This document shows positions 1 through 7,802 of a stretch of DNA of 10,210 nt, in pieces. The first letter of the stretch is position 1. Every line of letters starts with the position of its first letter. This DNA is from Euperipatoides rowelli (taxonomy: Eukaryota > Onychophora > Udeonychophora > Euonychophora > Peripatopsidae). A program made the position numbers and the translations under genes. The notes under the pieces are model-generated. The model saw only the letters and a list, made by a program, of their open reading frames with translations, did no database searches and was not told the DNA's origin. The stretch lies in the NCBI GenBank assembly GCA_003024985.2, contig PXIH01S0000574.1; one strand, given 5' to 3'.

Positions 1-83
1 GGAACTGACCAATACAATATATGTCTGTCCATTTAGGTCAGTTACCAGGGTTACATTTCTTTGGTTTTTATAAGAATCCTTAC
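1..83 (-). other. Partial intron downstream of the PLBD2-type exon
   Basis: On the minus strand this is the 5' start of the next intron, opening with GTAAGG directly after the AAG codon that ends the exon (phase 0). It continues off the left edge. I see no other feature in it. Confidence 0.8.
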
Positions 84-243
84 CTTCATATCTATACCTC
101 CATGGGATCTATGGCCAAGAAAAGAAGCTGGGTAAGTTCCATTTTTTGGGTTGAGATCAGATCGAGCAGAAATAGCATTCTCAGCATTTTGAGATGGAGT
201 ACAATTGCATTTAGACAAAGGATCATTAAGATAATCATTGTAC
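84..243 (-). CDS. PLBD2: Internal exon of a phospholipase B-like protein (PLBD2-type), 3' of the two exons seen
   Basis: One leading base plus 53 codons. The peptide begins YNDYLNDPLSKCNCTPSQ, continues with NAENAISARSDLNP and NGTYP, and ends HRSHGGIDMK. As I recall the family, ENAISARSDLNP followed by HGGIDVK is characteristic of PLBD2 and its invertebrate orthologues, whereas PLBD1 has a cysteine-rich CCREDL stretch and a YDTKV ending here, so PLBD2-type is preferred. Two possible glycosylation sequons are visible (NCT and NGT). The acceptor (minus strand) is atgttgtttcag|G with a branch-point-like GCTAATC at 270-264, about 23 bases upstream; the donor is the strong AAG|GTAAGG at 83-78. The upstream intron is phase 2 and the downstream intron is phase 0. 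The remaining C-terminus, probably several dozen residues, must lie left of the window. No frameshift or stop occurs, so the fragment looks functional. Which paralogue it is should be settled by phylogeny. Confidence 0.9.
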
Positions 244-263
244 CTGAAACAACATATTACAAT

Positions 264-270
264 GATTAGC
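264..270 (-). promoter_or_regulatory. Probable splice branch point for the exon at 243-84
   Basis: The minus strand reads GCTAATC, matching the animal yUnAy branch consensus. It lies about 23 bases before the acceptor AG, followed by a T-rich tract (tgttgtttcag). Position and sequence support it, but it is not proven. Confidence 0.45.
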
Positions 271-876
271 TACAATAGATTAAAAATTTAAATTGGTCTA
301 AATTAAATAAAAAAATTAAAAATTCAAATTTATTGTGAAATTTTAAAATGGAATTTTACATTGTTTTTATCCTTGTTGCAAAATTATGAGAGAATGGCTG
401 CCAGATAAGAATTGTGCTTTTTTTATCTTATTACTGTTGATCAGACATTTTAGGATAGTAAATTACTGCTAGTCAGTGGTTACTCTGGCTAATTCAGAAT
501 TATGCTTAAGAAGGTTGGAGAAATTCTTCATGCTATAATTTAGGCTAATTTTTAATACTTAAATTAATAAGATTACCTAAACATTAAAAACACAAGTAAT
601 TTAATTAAAAGCATTTTATACACAAATTTGCTTTAAATTAGTTAATTTTTGTTTACTAGGATATACATGTAGCACCTGAACATTCTTTTCAATATACTAT
701 AATGAATACAGTTATAGATCACAAGTATTTTCTAGTGATCTGATGCATTGCATACTTTGCAACCTGGCTATATTAACATTATTTGGTGATTACCCGGAGG
801 CTGAGTAGTCACCTTTTAAAGATTTTTTTTCATGTTTTTTTTTTTTTTAAAAGTGATTACTGGTACTTCTATTTAA

Positions 877-890
877 ATATATATATATAT
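877..890 (+). repeat. (AT)7 microsatellite
   Basis: Seven uninterrupted AT units within an AT-rich intron. Confidence 0.85.
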
Positions 891-958
891 TTTATTAAAT
901 GCTACTAGCTTTTGAACTCATTTATGAATATTAAAATTTAATAAAATGTCAGATAAAA

Positions 959-1027
959 TTGAATGCTAAAACTATTTTTCATCCTATTTCTTTATATTTA
1001 CACACAGTGAAATCATTTAGCATTCAA
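959..1027. repeat. Exact 12-bp inverted repeat spanning 69 bp
   Basis: TTGAATGCTAAA (959-970) and TTTAGCATTCAA (1016-1027) are perfect reverse complements around a 45-base AT-rich loop. It could be a very short MITE remnant or a chance fold. No target duplication was found. Confidence 0.55.
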
Positions 1028-1718
1028 AATAGTTGAAAAGCACATGAAATAGAAATCATTTATTTATAAGACTACGAAAAAAATAAATTAAACTTTCTTT
1101 CTATTGCTGAACTTTTAATTTTAATACCAAGTTTAAAAAAATGGAAGGTTATGATGTGGAAATAATAGTTGTCAGCATTCCAAGGAAGAAGTTTATTCTT
1201 CTGTTTTAGTATATCCTTTTAACAAATTGCTATCAAATTCAAATCCCGCATTTTATGAGCGTTGCATAGTTTGCCTTTGTTAAGAATCATCATTTAGACA
1301 TTACAAAATAATAATTACTGTATAATAATTAGGCCAGCACTAGATACAATATTTTACTGCGCGCAAGTATAACACTCAGGTCAAAAACTTGTGCAAGTTA
1401 GCAGCACAAAAACAAAATACGAACTGAGTAAAAATTGCACAAACTCCCCCTAGACGATCCGGTGTGCAGCTGGACTTGCACAGCCGAAGTGAAAAATTCA
1501 AACTGTTCGTCTTGTACAAGTCACTTCTACTGGTGTCTAAGCAACATCTTTCAAAATCAATGGTGACTTCAACCACATTATAGAAGGCTCCAACTGACCA
1601 AGCATTTTTTAAAATTAATAGACAGCTATTAAAAGGTAAGGATTCCTGAAACAATTAGTTTGTTTTAATTTGAATAAAGAAATACAATAAATATTTGTTA
1701 GGCTATTAAATGATTTGC

Positions 1719-1735
1719 TATTATTATTATTATTA
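1719..1735 (+). repeat. (TAT)n trinucleotide microsatellite
   Basis: TATTATTATTATTATTA, about 5.7 uninterrupted units. Confidence 0.85.
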
Positions 1736-1962
1736 GAAATAGTAACAGTGCAAAACTAAGCATATTATTTTGTTTTATAACTTATTTTAAATACAATAAT
1801 TATTTGCAAAATAACAGCATTGTTACAAAGGACTTGTATAAAAATAACTTTCACTTCCATAAAACGATAGGTGAACTGAATAAAATATTCGCGAGAAAGA
1901 AAAAAGACTCGGCAATAAAGGCAAAACTTTTGTTAGTAATTTTTCTGTGTTCTAGTGTCCTT

Positions 1963-2010
1963 GAGAGAAAGAAGGAGAGAGAGAGAGGAAGGTAGAGAGA
2001 GAGAGAGAAA
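1963..2010 (+). repeat. GA-rich microsatellite
   Basis: Interrupted (GA)n tract, with purine runs such as gagagagagagg and gagagagagagaaa. Simple-sequence repeat in the intron. Confidence 0.9.
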
Positions 2011-2117
2011 TGTATAGATACTGTCTATAATGAATGCACTTATAAAATTTAAACCTATTTAATTTACTCTTAAGTAAATTAAAAAAAAAAACATTAAAAA
2101 AAAAGAAATTTTTTTTC

Positions 2118-2140
2118 GGTCGTGTACCCGCTACCCGACC
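2118..2140. repeat. GC-rich hairpin set between A and T tracts
   Basis: GGTCGTGTA (2118-2126) pairs with TACCCGACC (2132-2140) at 8 of 9 positions around a 5-base loop. It is preceded by poly-A then poly-T and followed by poly-T, so it is a compact GC island in very AT-rich sequence. No function is recognised. Confidence 0.6.
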
Positions 2141-2221
2141 AAGTATTTTTTTTTTAGATTTTTAGGACTGTGCATCGCTAGTATTTTCTCTTTGAACATT
2201 TATAATTATTTGTTTTAAATA

Positions 2222-2512
2222 TATGGAGGTGACACCATGTTTGTTTATATTAGTAATTTCAAAGTTTAGCCACCTTCACAGGTGAGGGCACTAGTGTTTT
2301 ATTTGATAAAAACACAAACATCAATTAAGTTTTGTTATTCAGGGTTTGCCCACTCTCATTATCACCTTTAGTAATGATGTCATACCATAGTATGAGCGTG
2401 AAATCTGATGGCCGTTAACTGGTTTTTTTTTTTTAAATTGTTTTGGCTTTACACGCAGACTTGTGTGAAAACAAGTTATTGGTGAGAGGGCAACCTGCAT
2501 TCTCTTCACCAA
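2222..2512. repeat. Cluster of related GGTGAG-type inverted and direct motifs
   Basis: CAGGTGAGGGCA (near 2280), an inverted relative within 2340-2366 (tgcccactctcattatcacc), GGTGAGAGGGCAACCTG (2481-2497) and CTCTTCACCAA (2502-2512) are variants of one motif in alternating orientation. TTGGTGAGAG (2479-2488) pairs with 2502-2512 with a single bulge, and ACTTGT/ACAAGT (2459-2464, 2471-2476) forms an adjacent small hairpin. This may be a decayed fold-back element; its edges are unclear. Confidence 0.4.
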
Positions 2513-2815
2513 ATTCCTGTATATTGGGGTAAGCTCTACTCCTATTTTTTATTATTCTTATCCTATTATCAAAATAACCAGAATAAATTTGAGTTCTATT
2601 CAACTTAACTTTGTTTCTTTTGAGTTTATTTTATTCTTTACGGTGGAGCCAATGTGTACTTAGAGGTGCAGCTCAGCAAACTTGTTTTAGTCTGCCTAGC
2701 AGTTCTAGCAGGATAGCTGTTAGTACATACCAGCATCATTCTAATTGACACCCAAATAGGGATGCAAAGTTTATGCAAATAATAAACTCAAAGGAAAATG
2801 CCACGTTTGAAATTT

Positions 2816-2949
2816 ACCTATAGTACGAATACAAATGTTTATAAGCTTGCTAGAAAATTTATCGTTAAAATTTAGTCAAGTTAACTTTGATAATACTATT
2901 GTCAAAATTAAATGTTTAAACATGCCGATAAATTTATGGTACTATAGGT
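2816..2949. mobile_element. 134-bp inverted-repeat element (small MITE candidate)
   Basis: The ends are an exact 11-bp inverted repeat, ACCTATAGTAC (2816-2826) and GTACTATAGGT (2939-2949). An exact inner pair, AAATTTATCG (2855-2864) and CGATAAATTT (2926-2935), and a near-palindrome around 2877-2890 give a nested fold-back structure. No clear target duplication is present. It lies about 115 bp from the donor end of the exon at 3064. Confidence 0.55.
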
Positions 2950-3063
2950 TTCCTCATTTTGGATCAATATCCAGTATGCAATTCTTGTTTTTTGTCCTTT
3001 AATAAATTTTAAACAATAGCCCACTTTAATTAACTATAGTGTTAAAAATATTTTAAAATGTAC

Positions 3064-3216
3064 CTCATTAATTTAATCATAGATGCCATATCTGTTACTT
3101 TTCCTTGATCTCGCTTGAAAATGAGAGCTCGAGGACAACGATCATGGGAATACATATCTCCAAATTTTTTGTATAAGTCCATTTGTCCACTGGCATTGAA
3201 AATTATTGGGAAATAC
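3064..3216 (-). CDS. PLBD2: Internal exon of a phospholipase B-like protein (PLBD2-type), 5' of the two exons seen
   Basis: The exon encodes 50 full codons, with one leading base and two trailing bases completing codons across the introns. The peptide begins [15 protein letters not shown] and contains [19 protein letters not shown] and SMIKLM. The RDQ..V.DM..MI.LMRYND pattern is a hallmark of the phospholipase B-like family (Pfam Phospholip_B), lysosomal N-terminal-nucleophile hydrolases that autocleave; the nucleophile cysteine lies earlier in the protein and is not in this window. An N-glycosylation sequon (NAS) at exon residues 7-9 fits a lysosomal glycoprotein. On the minus strand the acceptor reads gatttcag|GTATTT and the donor ATGAG|GTACAT; both flanking introns are phase 2. 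Joining to the exon at 243-84 recreates an arginine codon and gives ...KLMRYNDYL..., which is exactly the family order. From remembered family length (about 590 residues) this falls in the C-terminal third. No upstream exon was found in the remaining 7 kb. Confidence 0.88.
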
Positions 3217-3564
3217 CTGAAATCAATAAAACATCATTGTAATTTTAACACAAGTATGTTATATATAGTCATATAGCAAAAAGATTTGTAGTTTTAGAAA
3301 AGACAGGTTATTAGTTTTGATTTCATCAAATAATTCTGTCTACTTGAGGTAACTTTTTTTTTTTCAATGTGTTCACACCATTTTCTGCATGACAAAGATA
3401 GGAAATTAAATACTATTGGTAAGTCTATTTTAGGTATTGATAAAAATCACACATACTGGTATACTGTGGTTAGTGAGTAAGACTCTGGTAGTCAAACAAA
3501 CAATATGATTTGAGAGTTAAAGCAGAACCTAATTACGTTGGATTTTTAAGGTTCAATCATTGGT

Positions 3565-3579
3565 AAAAAAAAAAAAAAA
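3565..3579 (+). repeat. Poly-A tract (A15)
   Basis: Fifteen A residues, preceded by ggttcaatcattggt. No element body was identified upstream. Confidence 0.9.
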
Positions 3580-3655
3580 TCAAAACAGAAATTTTTTTAA
3601 ATCAAAGATCAAAGAAATATTACAATTTAGATAGTCTTGTATGAAATTCATGGTC

Positions 3656-3672
3656 AAAAAAAAAAAAAAAAA
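3656..3672 (+). repeat. Poly-A tract (A17)
   Basis: Seventeen A residues, the longest pure A run noted in the window; it follows ttcatggtc. Confidence 0.9.
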
Positions 3673-3709
3673 CACCTTTACAAAATTTAGGTACTAAATG
3701 AATATTTGA

Positions 3710-3738
3710 AATTTAGTATTTTTACGCAATACTAAATT
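3710..3738. repeat. Perfect 11-bp hairpin
   Basis: AATTTAGTATT (3710-3720) and AATACTAAATT (3728-3738) flank a 7-base loop (tttacgc). It lies shortly after the A17 tract, with a related ggtactaaatg just upstream. Confidence 0.65.
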
Positions 3739-4017
3739 ATAGATCCATCGATTAATAATTTATATTTAGTTTACCTGGATAAATTTTTTTTGTTACATCT
3801 CATTAAATAGCAAAATGTACACATTTTTCAATTAAAATATAGAATTCTTCAAAAAAATTAAAATACAATAATTTAACATCTTTATTTACAACATATGTAC
3901 AATAATAATTGTATATAACATTTTATAGTTCACAATATAACATATAAATACACAAATGTACATTAACAGAAAAAACAAAAACAATTCAAACATATAACAT
4001 AGCGGATTTGTATTACA

Positions 4018-4146
4018 ATTTCATGAAAAAAGGATTGAACTGTTAAACACGTTTAATCCGGGGAATGAAGGTTTTCATGGATTCGAACCAGTGGCAGGCT
4101 GTACCACTGAGCAGTGTGACCACTCGACTAGCCCTGCAGGGCTTTT
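4018..4146 (-). mobile_element. tRNA-derived SINE-like Pol III unit
   Basis: The minus strand contains a perfect A-box match, TAGTCGAGTGG (4130-4120), and a perfect B-box match, GGTTCGAATCC (4089-4079), 30 bases apart, close to the spacing in a tRNA. A second B-box-like sequence, GTTCAATCC (4040-4032), is followed directly by T6 (4031-4026), a Pol III terminator. A further D-arm-like CTGCTCAGTGG sits at 4114-4104. The T stem pairs poorly and there is no acceptor-stem match, so this is not a working tRNA. The segment is also clearly richer in G+C than its flanks. The 5' end near the CCCTGCAGGG palindrome and the 3' boundary are approximate, and no target-site duplication was identified. Orientation is the same as the host gene. 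Confidence 0.72.
4026..4031 (-). terminator. T6 Pol III terminator of the SINE-like unit
   Basis: Six T residues on the minus strand follow the second B-box-like site without a gap. A transcript starting near 4140 would end here at roughly 115 nt. Confidence 0.5.
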
Positions 4147-4315
4147 AATTTATTTAAAAGTAATTGATAAATGATTTAAAACTCCAATATTATATAATTT
4201 TCCTAATTATAAATGATTTATTAAATAAAATTTCATTTTTAGCAGACTACAATATCACTTTTAGAATTTCTAAACTTCACCAATTTCACTAGTTATTTCC
4301 TAAAGCATCTGTCTA

Positions 4316-4386
4316 ACAACCTTCACAGCTCCATTTACCCCAGAAACTACTGTTGATTGATTAACAGTTGGGCCAACAAAGGTTGT
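4316..4386. repeat. Nested inverted repeats
   Basis: ACAACCTT (4316-4323) pairs with AAGGTTGT (4379-4386), enclosing a second hairpin ACTGTT (4349-4354) / AACAGT (4363-4368). It is short and could be chance in AT-rich DNA. Confidence 0.4.
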
Positions 4387-5796
4387 GTAATAATGATCCA
4401 AAATGATCAAAAAGGTTTATTCGTTGCACTTCTGGATTAGCATTAGGATTGGACATAATTATTTGACCTATTATGAAATATGGTCAGCTTAGGCATGAAA
4501 AAATAGGACTGTAAATAAAAAAATAAGGCATTTGACATGTTCATAAATCATATGCCATTGGCTGCTTCCGGACTAAATGGAGCTGAGAAGTTTTTAAGCA
4601 GACGCTAGTTTATTTCCATATAATTACAGATGATTCCTATGATAACTAAAACATAATTTGCGTTTAACCTAGTAAATTTAAAAAAAAAAAAAAACTTTTA
4701 TTAAATTATAGCGATAATATAAACAAACTTTGGTCAAGCTGTGTTTAGTAGACTAGAGTATAATGTCGTCTTTGGTATTTACATTATGTTAGGGGTCTTC
4801 ACCTCAATGCTATTCCAGATATATTACAGTATATATTAATGGTTTATTTATAAACAAAAATAGAAAGACAATTACTGAAAATATATACCAGCTTAGTCCT
4901 GAAGGATATAGCTAATATTTACAATAAATTACATAATTAATTGATTCATTTAAGTAGGAATATAATTTAGAAAATACAAAGAAAAACGAAATAATGTGTA
5001 AGAGTTCCGTTGAATCACCATAGTCTTAAAGCATTTGATAAGAAACGTCTATGAAATTTACCAGATGTATTCATTCAATCATTATTATTATCACATTTAT
5101 TTCACCAGGCTATCATGGGAACAGGAAGGCCCACTTAACGAATGAAACTAAAAGTCTGTAAGCTTTCAATAACTCGCAATGCCAAAGAAAAATTCTTGCT
5201 CAACAACGTAATCCATGTAGAACAATCTCAAATGTTCAATTGAGCTCAAATAAATTAAAGACAAATTTTCTGTCTCTAAAGTTTGTTTGAAATAAAAAGA
5301 AAAAAAACATAAATTATCGAAAAACTTCCACTAGCCACTGAATAATTCCTTAATGTGCAATTAAAAAAGGGCCTAGACAGAGAAAACATGTTAACACATT
5401 TCTTTGCATTTTGACAAATTTCACGTATCCACTGCCCAAAGATCAGTCACAAGGAAAAAAAAATCCAATTTACCAATGCGAAGCCTCCATAACATCAAAC
5501 AGTAAAAATAAAAATTTTAATAATAAATAAATTAAATTAAAAACTATATACAGAGAAAGAAAACATTACAAGCGGCCATTAAAGGTGCTACATCGGGGCC
5601 GTTAGATTGCTAAATTAATAAATCTCTATACAAAATTGCAACCGAGTTGAAATCAATCACAATTTTTTTCTTCTAACTGATGGCTTTAAATCTTATCTTA
5701 AGTTTTGTTTTAAGTGTTAAACATTTTCTTTATTTTAAAAAAAATTCAGATCTAGGAGAAAAAAATTTAAAACATGGTAGCATTTAAATGGATATA

Positions 5797-5853
5797 ACGA
5801 GCCGTCAAATGTGTGAGTTCGATTCTTCTCACTCACAGACCAATCGGAATGTA
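5797..5853 (+). repeat. Left terminal inverted repeat of the MITE
   Basis: Pairs with 6255-6309 with a few mismatches and short gaps. It contains GAGTTCGATTC (5816-5826), which resembles a tRNA T loop / B box, and is flanked by a short GTGAG...CTCAC stem. The copy at the right end is diverged at this point. Confidence 0.8.
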
Positions 5854-6254
5854 AATCACCTAACTTTCATAAACGTAATCAATTTTTTTTTAATTCAATA
5901 GACTGTCGATCTTATTTTTTCTTTACTTACTAAGTTGATTTTGCATAATATACTAACTTAAAATTAAAATTAAATTTGAAAACATCCGAGTTGATAAAGA
6001 AAATAAAATAATCTAGTGTTTTCCAAAAGAAGTTTGTTATAGCCTAAATCCAAATCGATATTAAAATTTAAATGTTTTTAATTAAGATTTCAAACATTCT
6101 TAGAGAATATATTTTTTAATGCAAATAAAAACAAATTGTTAAAGTTTTATTTTCAACTTACTTGTGTTTGTTTTAAGTTATTTTTACCGCCAAATATAAA
6201 ATAAAATAAATTAAGAGTTCCAAATCAAAACCATTTGGCTCTAGTGGACTAATC

Positions 6255-6309
6255 TACAATCTGATTGGTCTGTGAAGTGTGAAGGCTCAAACTGTCGCAT
6301 ACGGCTCGT
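6255..6309 (-). repeat. Right terminal inverted repeat of the MITE
   Basis: Reverse complement of the left repeat: TACAATCTGATTGGTCTGTG is the best conserved block, and the end ACGGCTCGT is exact. The middle (about 6275-6298) has diverged from the left copy. Confidence 0.8.
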
Positions 6310-6418
6310 TACAACAAGCTTTTCTTGTAGTTTTTTTTTTTTATTATCGTAATAAAACTTTCTGCAAGATAAGCTGAAATTCGTGAATCATTGACTGGTT
6401 TCTCAACTAATTTTCCCT

Positions 6419-6536
6419 TTATTCCAGTGTAATGGATCCTTTCTTTTTATAAATATTGAAAAAAAAAAATAAACCTGTTGTAAATATTGTGATTATTAAA
6501 ATCTAATAAAAAAATAAAAAAATTATTCCAGTGTAA
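6419..6536 (+). mobile_element. Small A-tailed insertion between 14-bp direct repeats
   Basis: TTATTCCAGTGTAA occurs exactly at 6419-6432 and 6523-6536. The 90 bases between end in an A-rich tail (taataaaaaaataaaaaaa) that abuts the second copy. A direct repeat of this length next to an A-rich 3' end is the usual mark of LINE-mediated retroposition. The inserted body (6433-6500) has no recognisable source, and the AT-rich setting means chance cannot be excluded. Confidence 0.45.
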
Positions 6537-7708
6537 CCTAGCCAAATTCTAATATTAAAATACAATAAAAAAACAGCATACAATCATAAATTATTAGAGC
6601 TTATTGAAAACAGGTATGTGTTTCACCGATTTTAACATATACAGTATTGTAGGTAAATCTTAAAAGTTTCCACCCAGCAATATATTTTACTTGAATTATT
6701 ATATCATTCTAAAGCTACAAGTGTGCTCTAAAATACAGTTTTAGATAAATAGTAAGTTCTAAATTAGACAATTTAATTATTTTATTGCATTACAACTTAT
6801 AAGATTTTTAACTTTCTTTTTTTTTTACATTTAAACAAGGCTGTGAAATTTTAACTTTTATTACTTTGACGGTACTGTAGCTAAATATTTACACGACTCA
6901 TCCATAATTACAACATATTTAAGTACCGTACCCTACATCATACAGTTATATGTCTATTTTCTGTGCCTAACACCAGACATTGTAACCACTCTTAAAACTG
7001 AGACAATAGGCCTATTATTAACTAATGAAGTTCTATAAAATTTACAATAAAAAAAATTTAACGTAAACTTTTTTTTGTTGAGGGACCCTGCACTATAGCA
7101 TTAAATATTCCAGTTATATTTCTATTTATTTCCAAACTTTACCTTCAATTTATTGGTTTATTGCCAAACCAAACAGGTGGCAGCACCTATCACTATAAAA
7201 ATTGAAATGTGATAATTTTTTTTTTGGTCATCTTTAGCTTCAGCTAAAATTTCTAGTATAGAGTTGTCAAAGCTGAATCAACCTTAGGACATCAAAACCA
7301 CAACAACAAAAAAGGTGTAACATTAAATCTAGTTTTGTTTTTTATGGATTCAATTTTGCTAGGCTTTGCAGAGTTGTTGGTAAAATGCGGTAATTACAAT
7401 ATACTGAAAGTAAAAATATACTGACCATCATAAAATAGACCTTGCATTAAAAAAAATATATATATTGCAGAAGATTTAGCTTTTCTCTATTGTGACCAAG
7501 CAATAAGGTTAGGATATCATTTTGTGAAAAATAAGAAAATGAATAAAGCTGAAGAAATAGAATAGTTTATTAAAAATGAAGTCCAATTGTCACTCTTAAC
7601 TGCAAAAATATTGAAAAATATTTTATACAAATATAGAATTGGTGACCAATTTGATTTTTATACATTAATATACTGTATTCCAGCTGATAAAATAAAGTGC
7701 AGAGCTAA

Positions 7709-7802
7709 GCAGTGACATACTGCAGGGGAGACATGATCCATATAGATTTTGGCCTACATTTTCATGATAAAATAAATTTGTGTGACATACACTGGTATGT
7801 CA
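7709..7802. repeat. Two hairpins sharing GTGACATAC
   Basis: GTGACATAC occurs at 7712-7720 within GCAGT...ACTGC (7709-7723), and again at 7782-7790 within the 8-bp hairpin TGACATAC-actg-GTATGTCA (7783-7802). They lie across the left limit of the GGGGAGAC zone. Confidence 0.5.

Larger units (their letters stand above)
244..3063 (-). other. Complete intron (2,820 bp, phase 2) between the two PLBD2-type exons
   Basis: Bounded on the minus strand by donor GTACAT at 3063-3058 and acceptor tttcag at 249-244. The contents are AT-rich noncoding DNA with GA, TA and TTA microsatellites, poly-A/T tracts, a GC-richer segment around 1350-1600, several hairpins between 2118 and 2512, and a small inverted-repeat element at 2816-2949. 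Between about 281 and 958 I see only AT-rich sequence with no gene or clear repeat. Neither strand offers a further exon of the PLBD family. Confidence 0.85.
5797..6309. mobile_element. 513-bp MITE-like element with long terminal inverted repeats
   Basis: The left end ACGAGCCGT (5797-5805) is mirrored by ACGGCTCGT (6301-6309). Similarity continues inward for about 57 bp on the left (to 5853) and 55 bp on the right (from 6255), including a block where 18 of 20 bases match (CACAGACCAATCGGAATGTA against its partner). Both ends are flanked by TA (5795-5796 and 6310-6311), consistent with a TA target duplication as in Tc1/mariner-type elements. The interior is AT-rich with no open reading frame, so it is non-autonomous. 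The family assignment is inference from the TA alone. Confidence 0.8.

Noticed and set aside
21-269. Plus-strand 82-codon open frame
   Set aside because: It is antisense to the conserved PLBD2-type exon at 243-84 and has no recognisable motif; the open frame is a shadow of the real exon.
1804-1995. Plus-strand 63-codon open frame
   Set aside because: Its C-terminal part is the translated GA microsatellite and the rest is low-complexity Lys/Asn-rich sequence; no family features.
2650-2735. Small element bounded by TGTACT/AGTACA
   Set aside because: Only six bases pair at the ends and the interior shows just a short CTAGCAG direct repeat; too weak to call.
3551-3579. Second SINE ending in the A15 tract
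   Set aside because: GGTTCAATC before the A run resembles a B box but misses its last base, and no A box lies upstream at a suitable distance.
3900-3970. Hairpin-rich AT segment as a regulatory structure or origin
   Set aside because: TACAAT-aata-ATTGTA and similar short pairs are expected by chance at this base composition.
4079-4130. Functional tRNA gene
   Set aside because: The A and B boxes are good, but the T stem pairs at only three of five positions and no acceptor stem can be formed, so a SINE head is the better reading.
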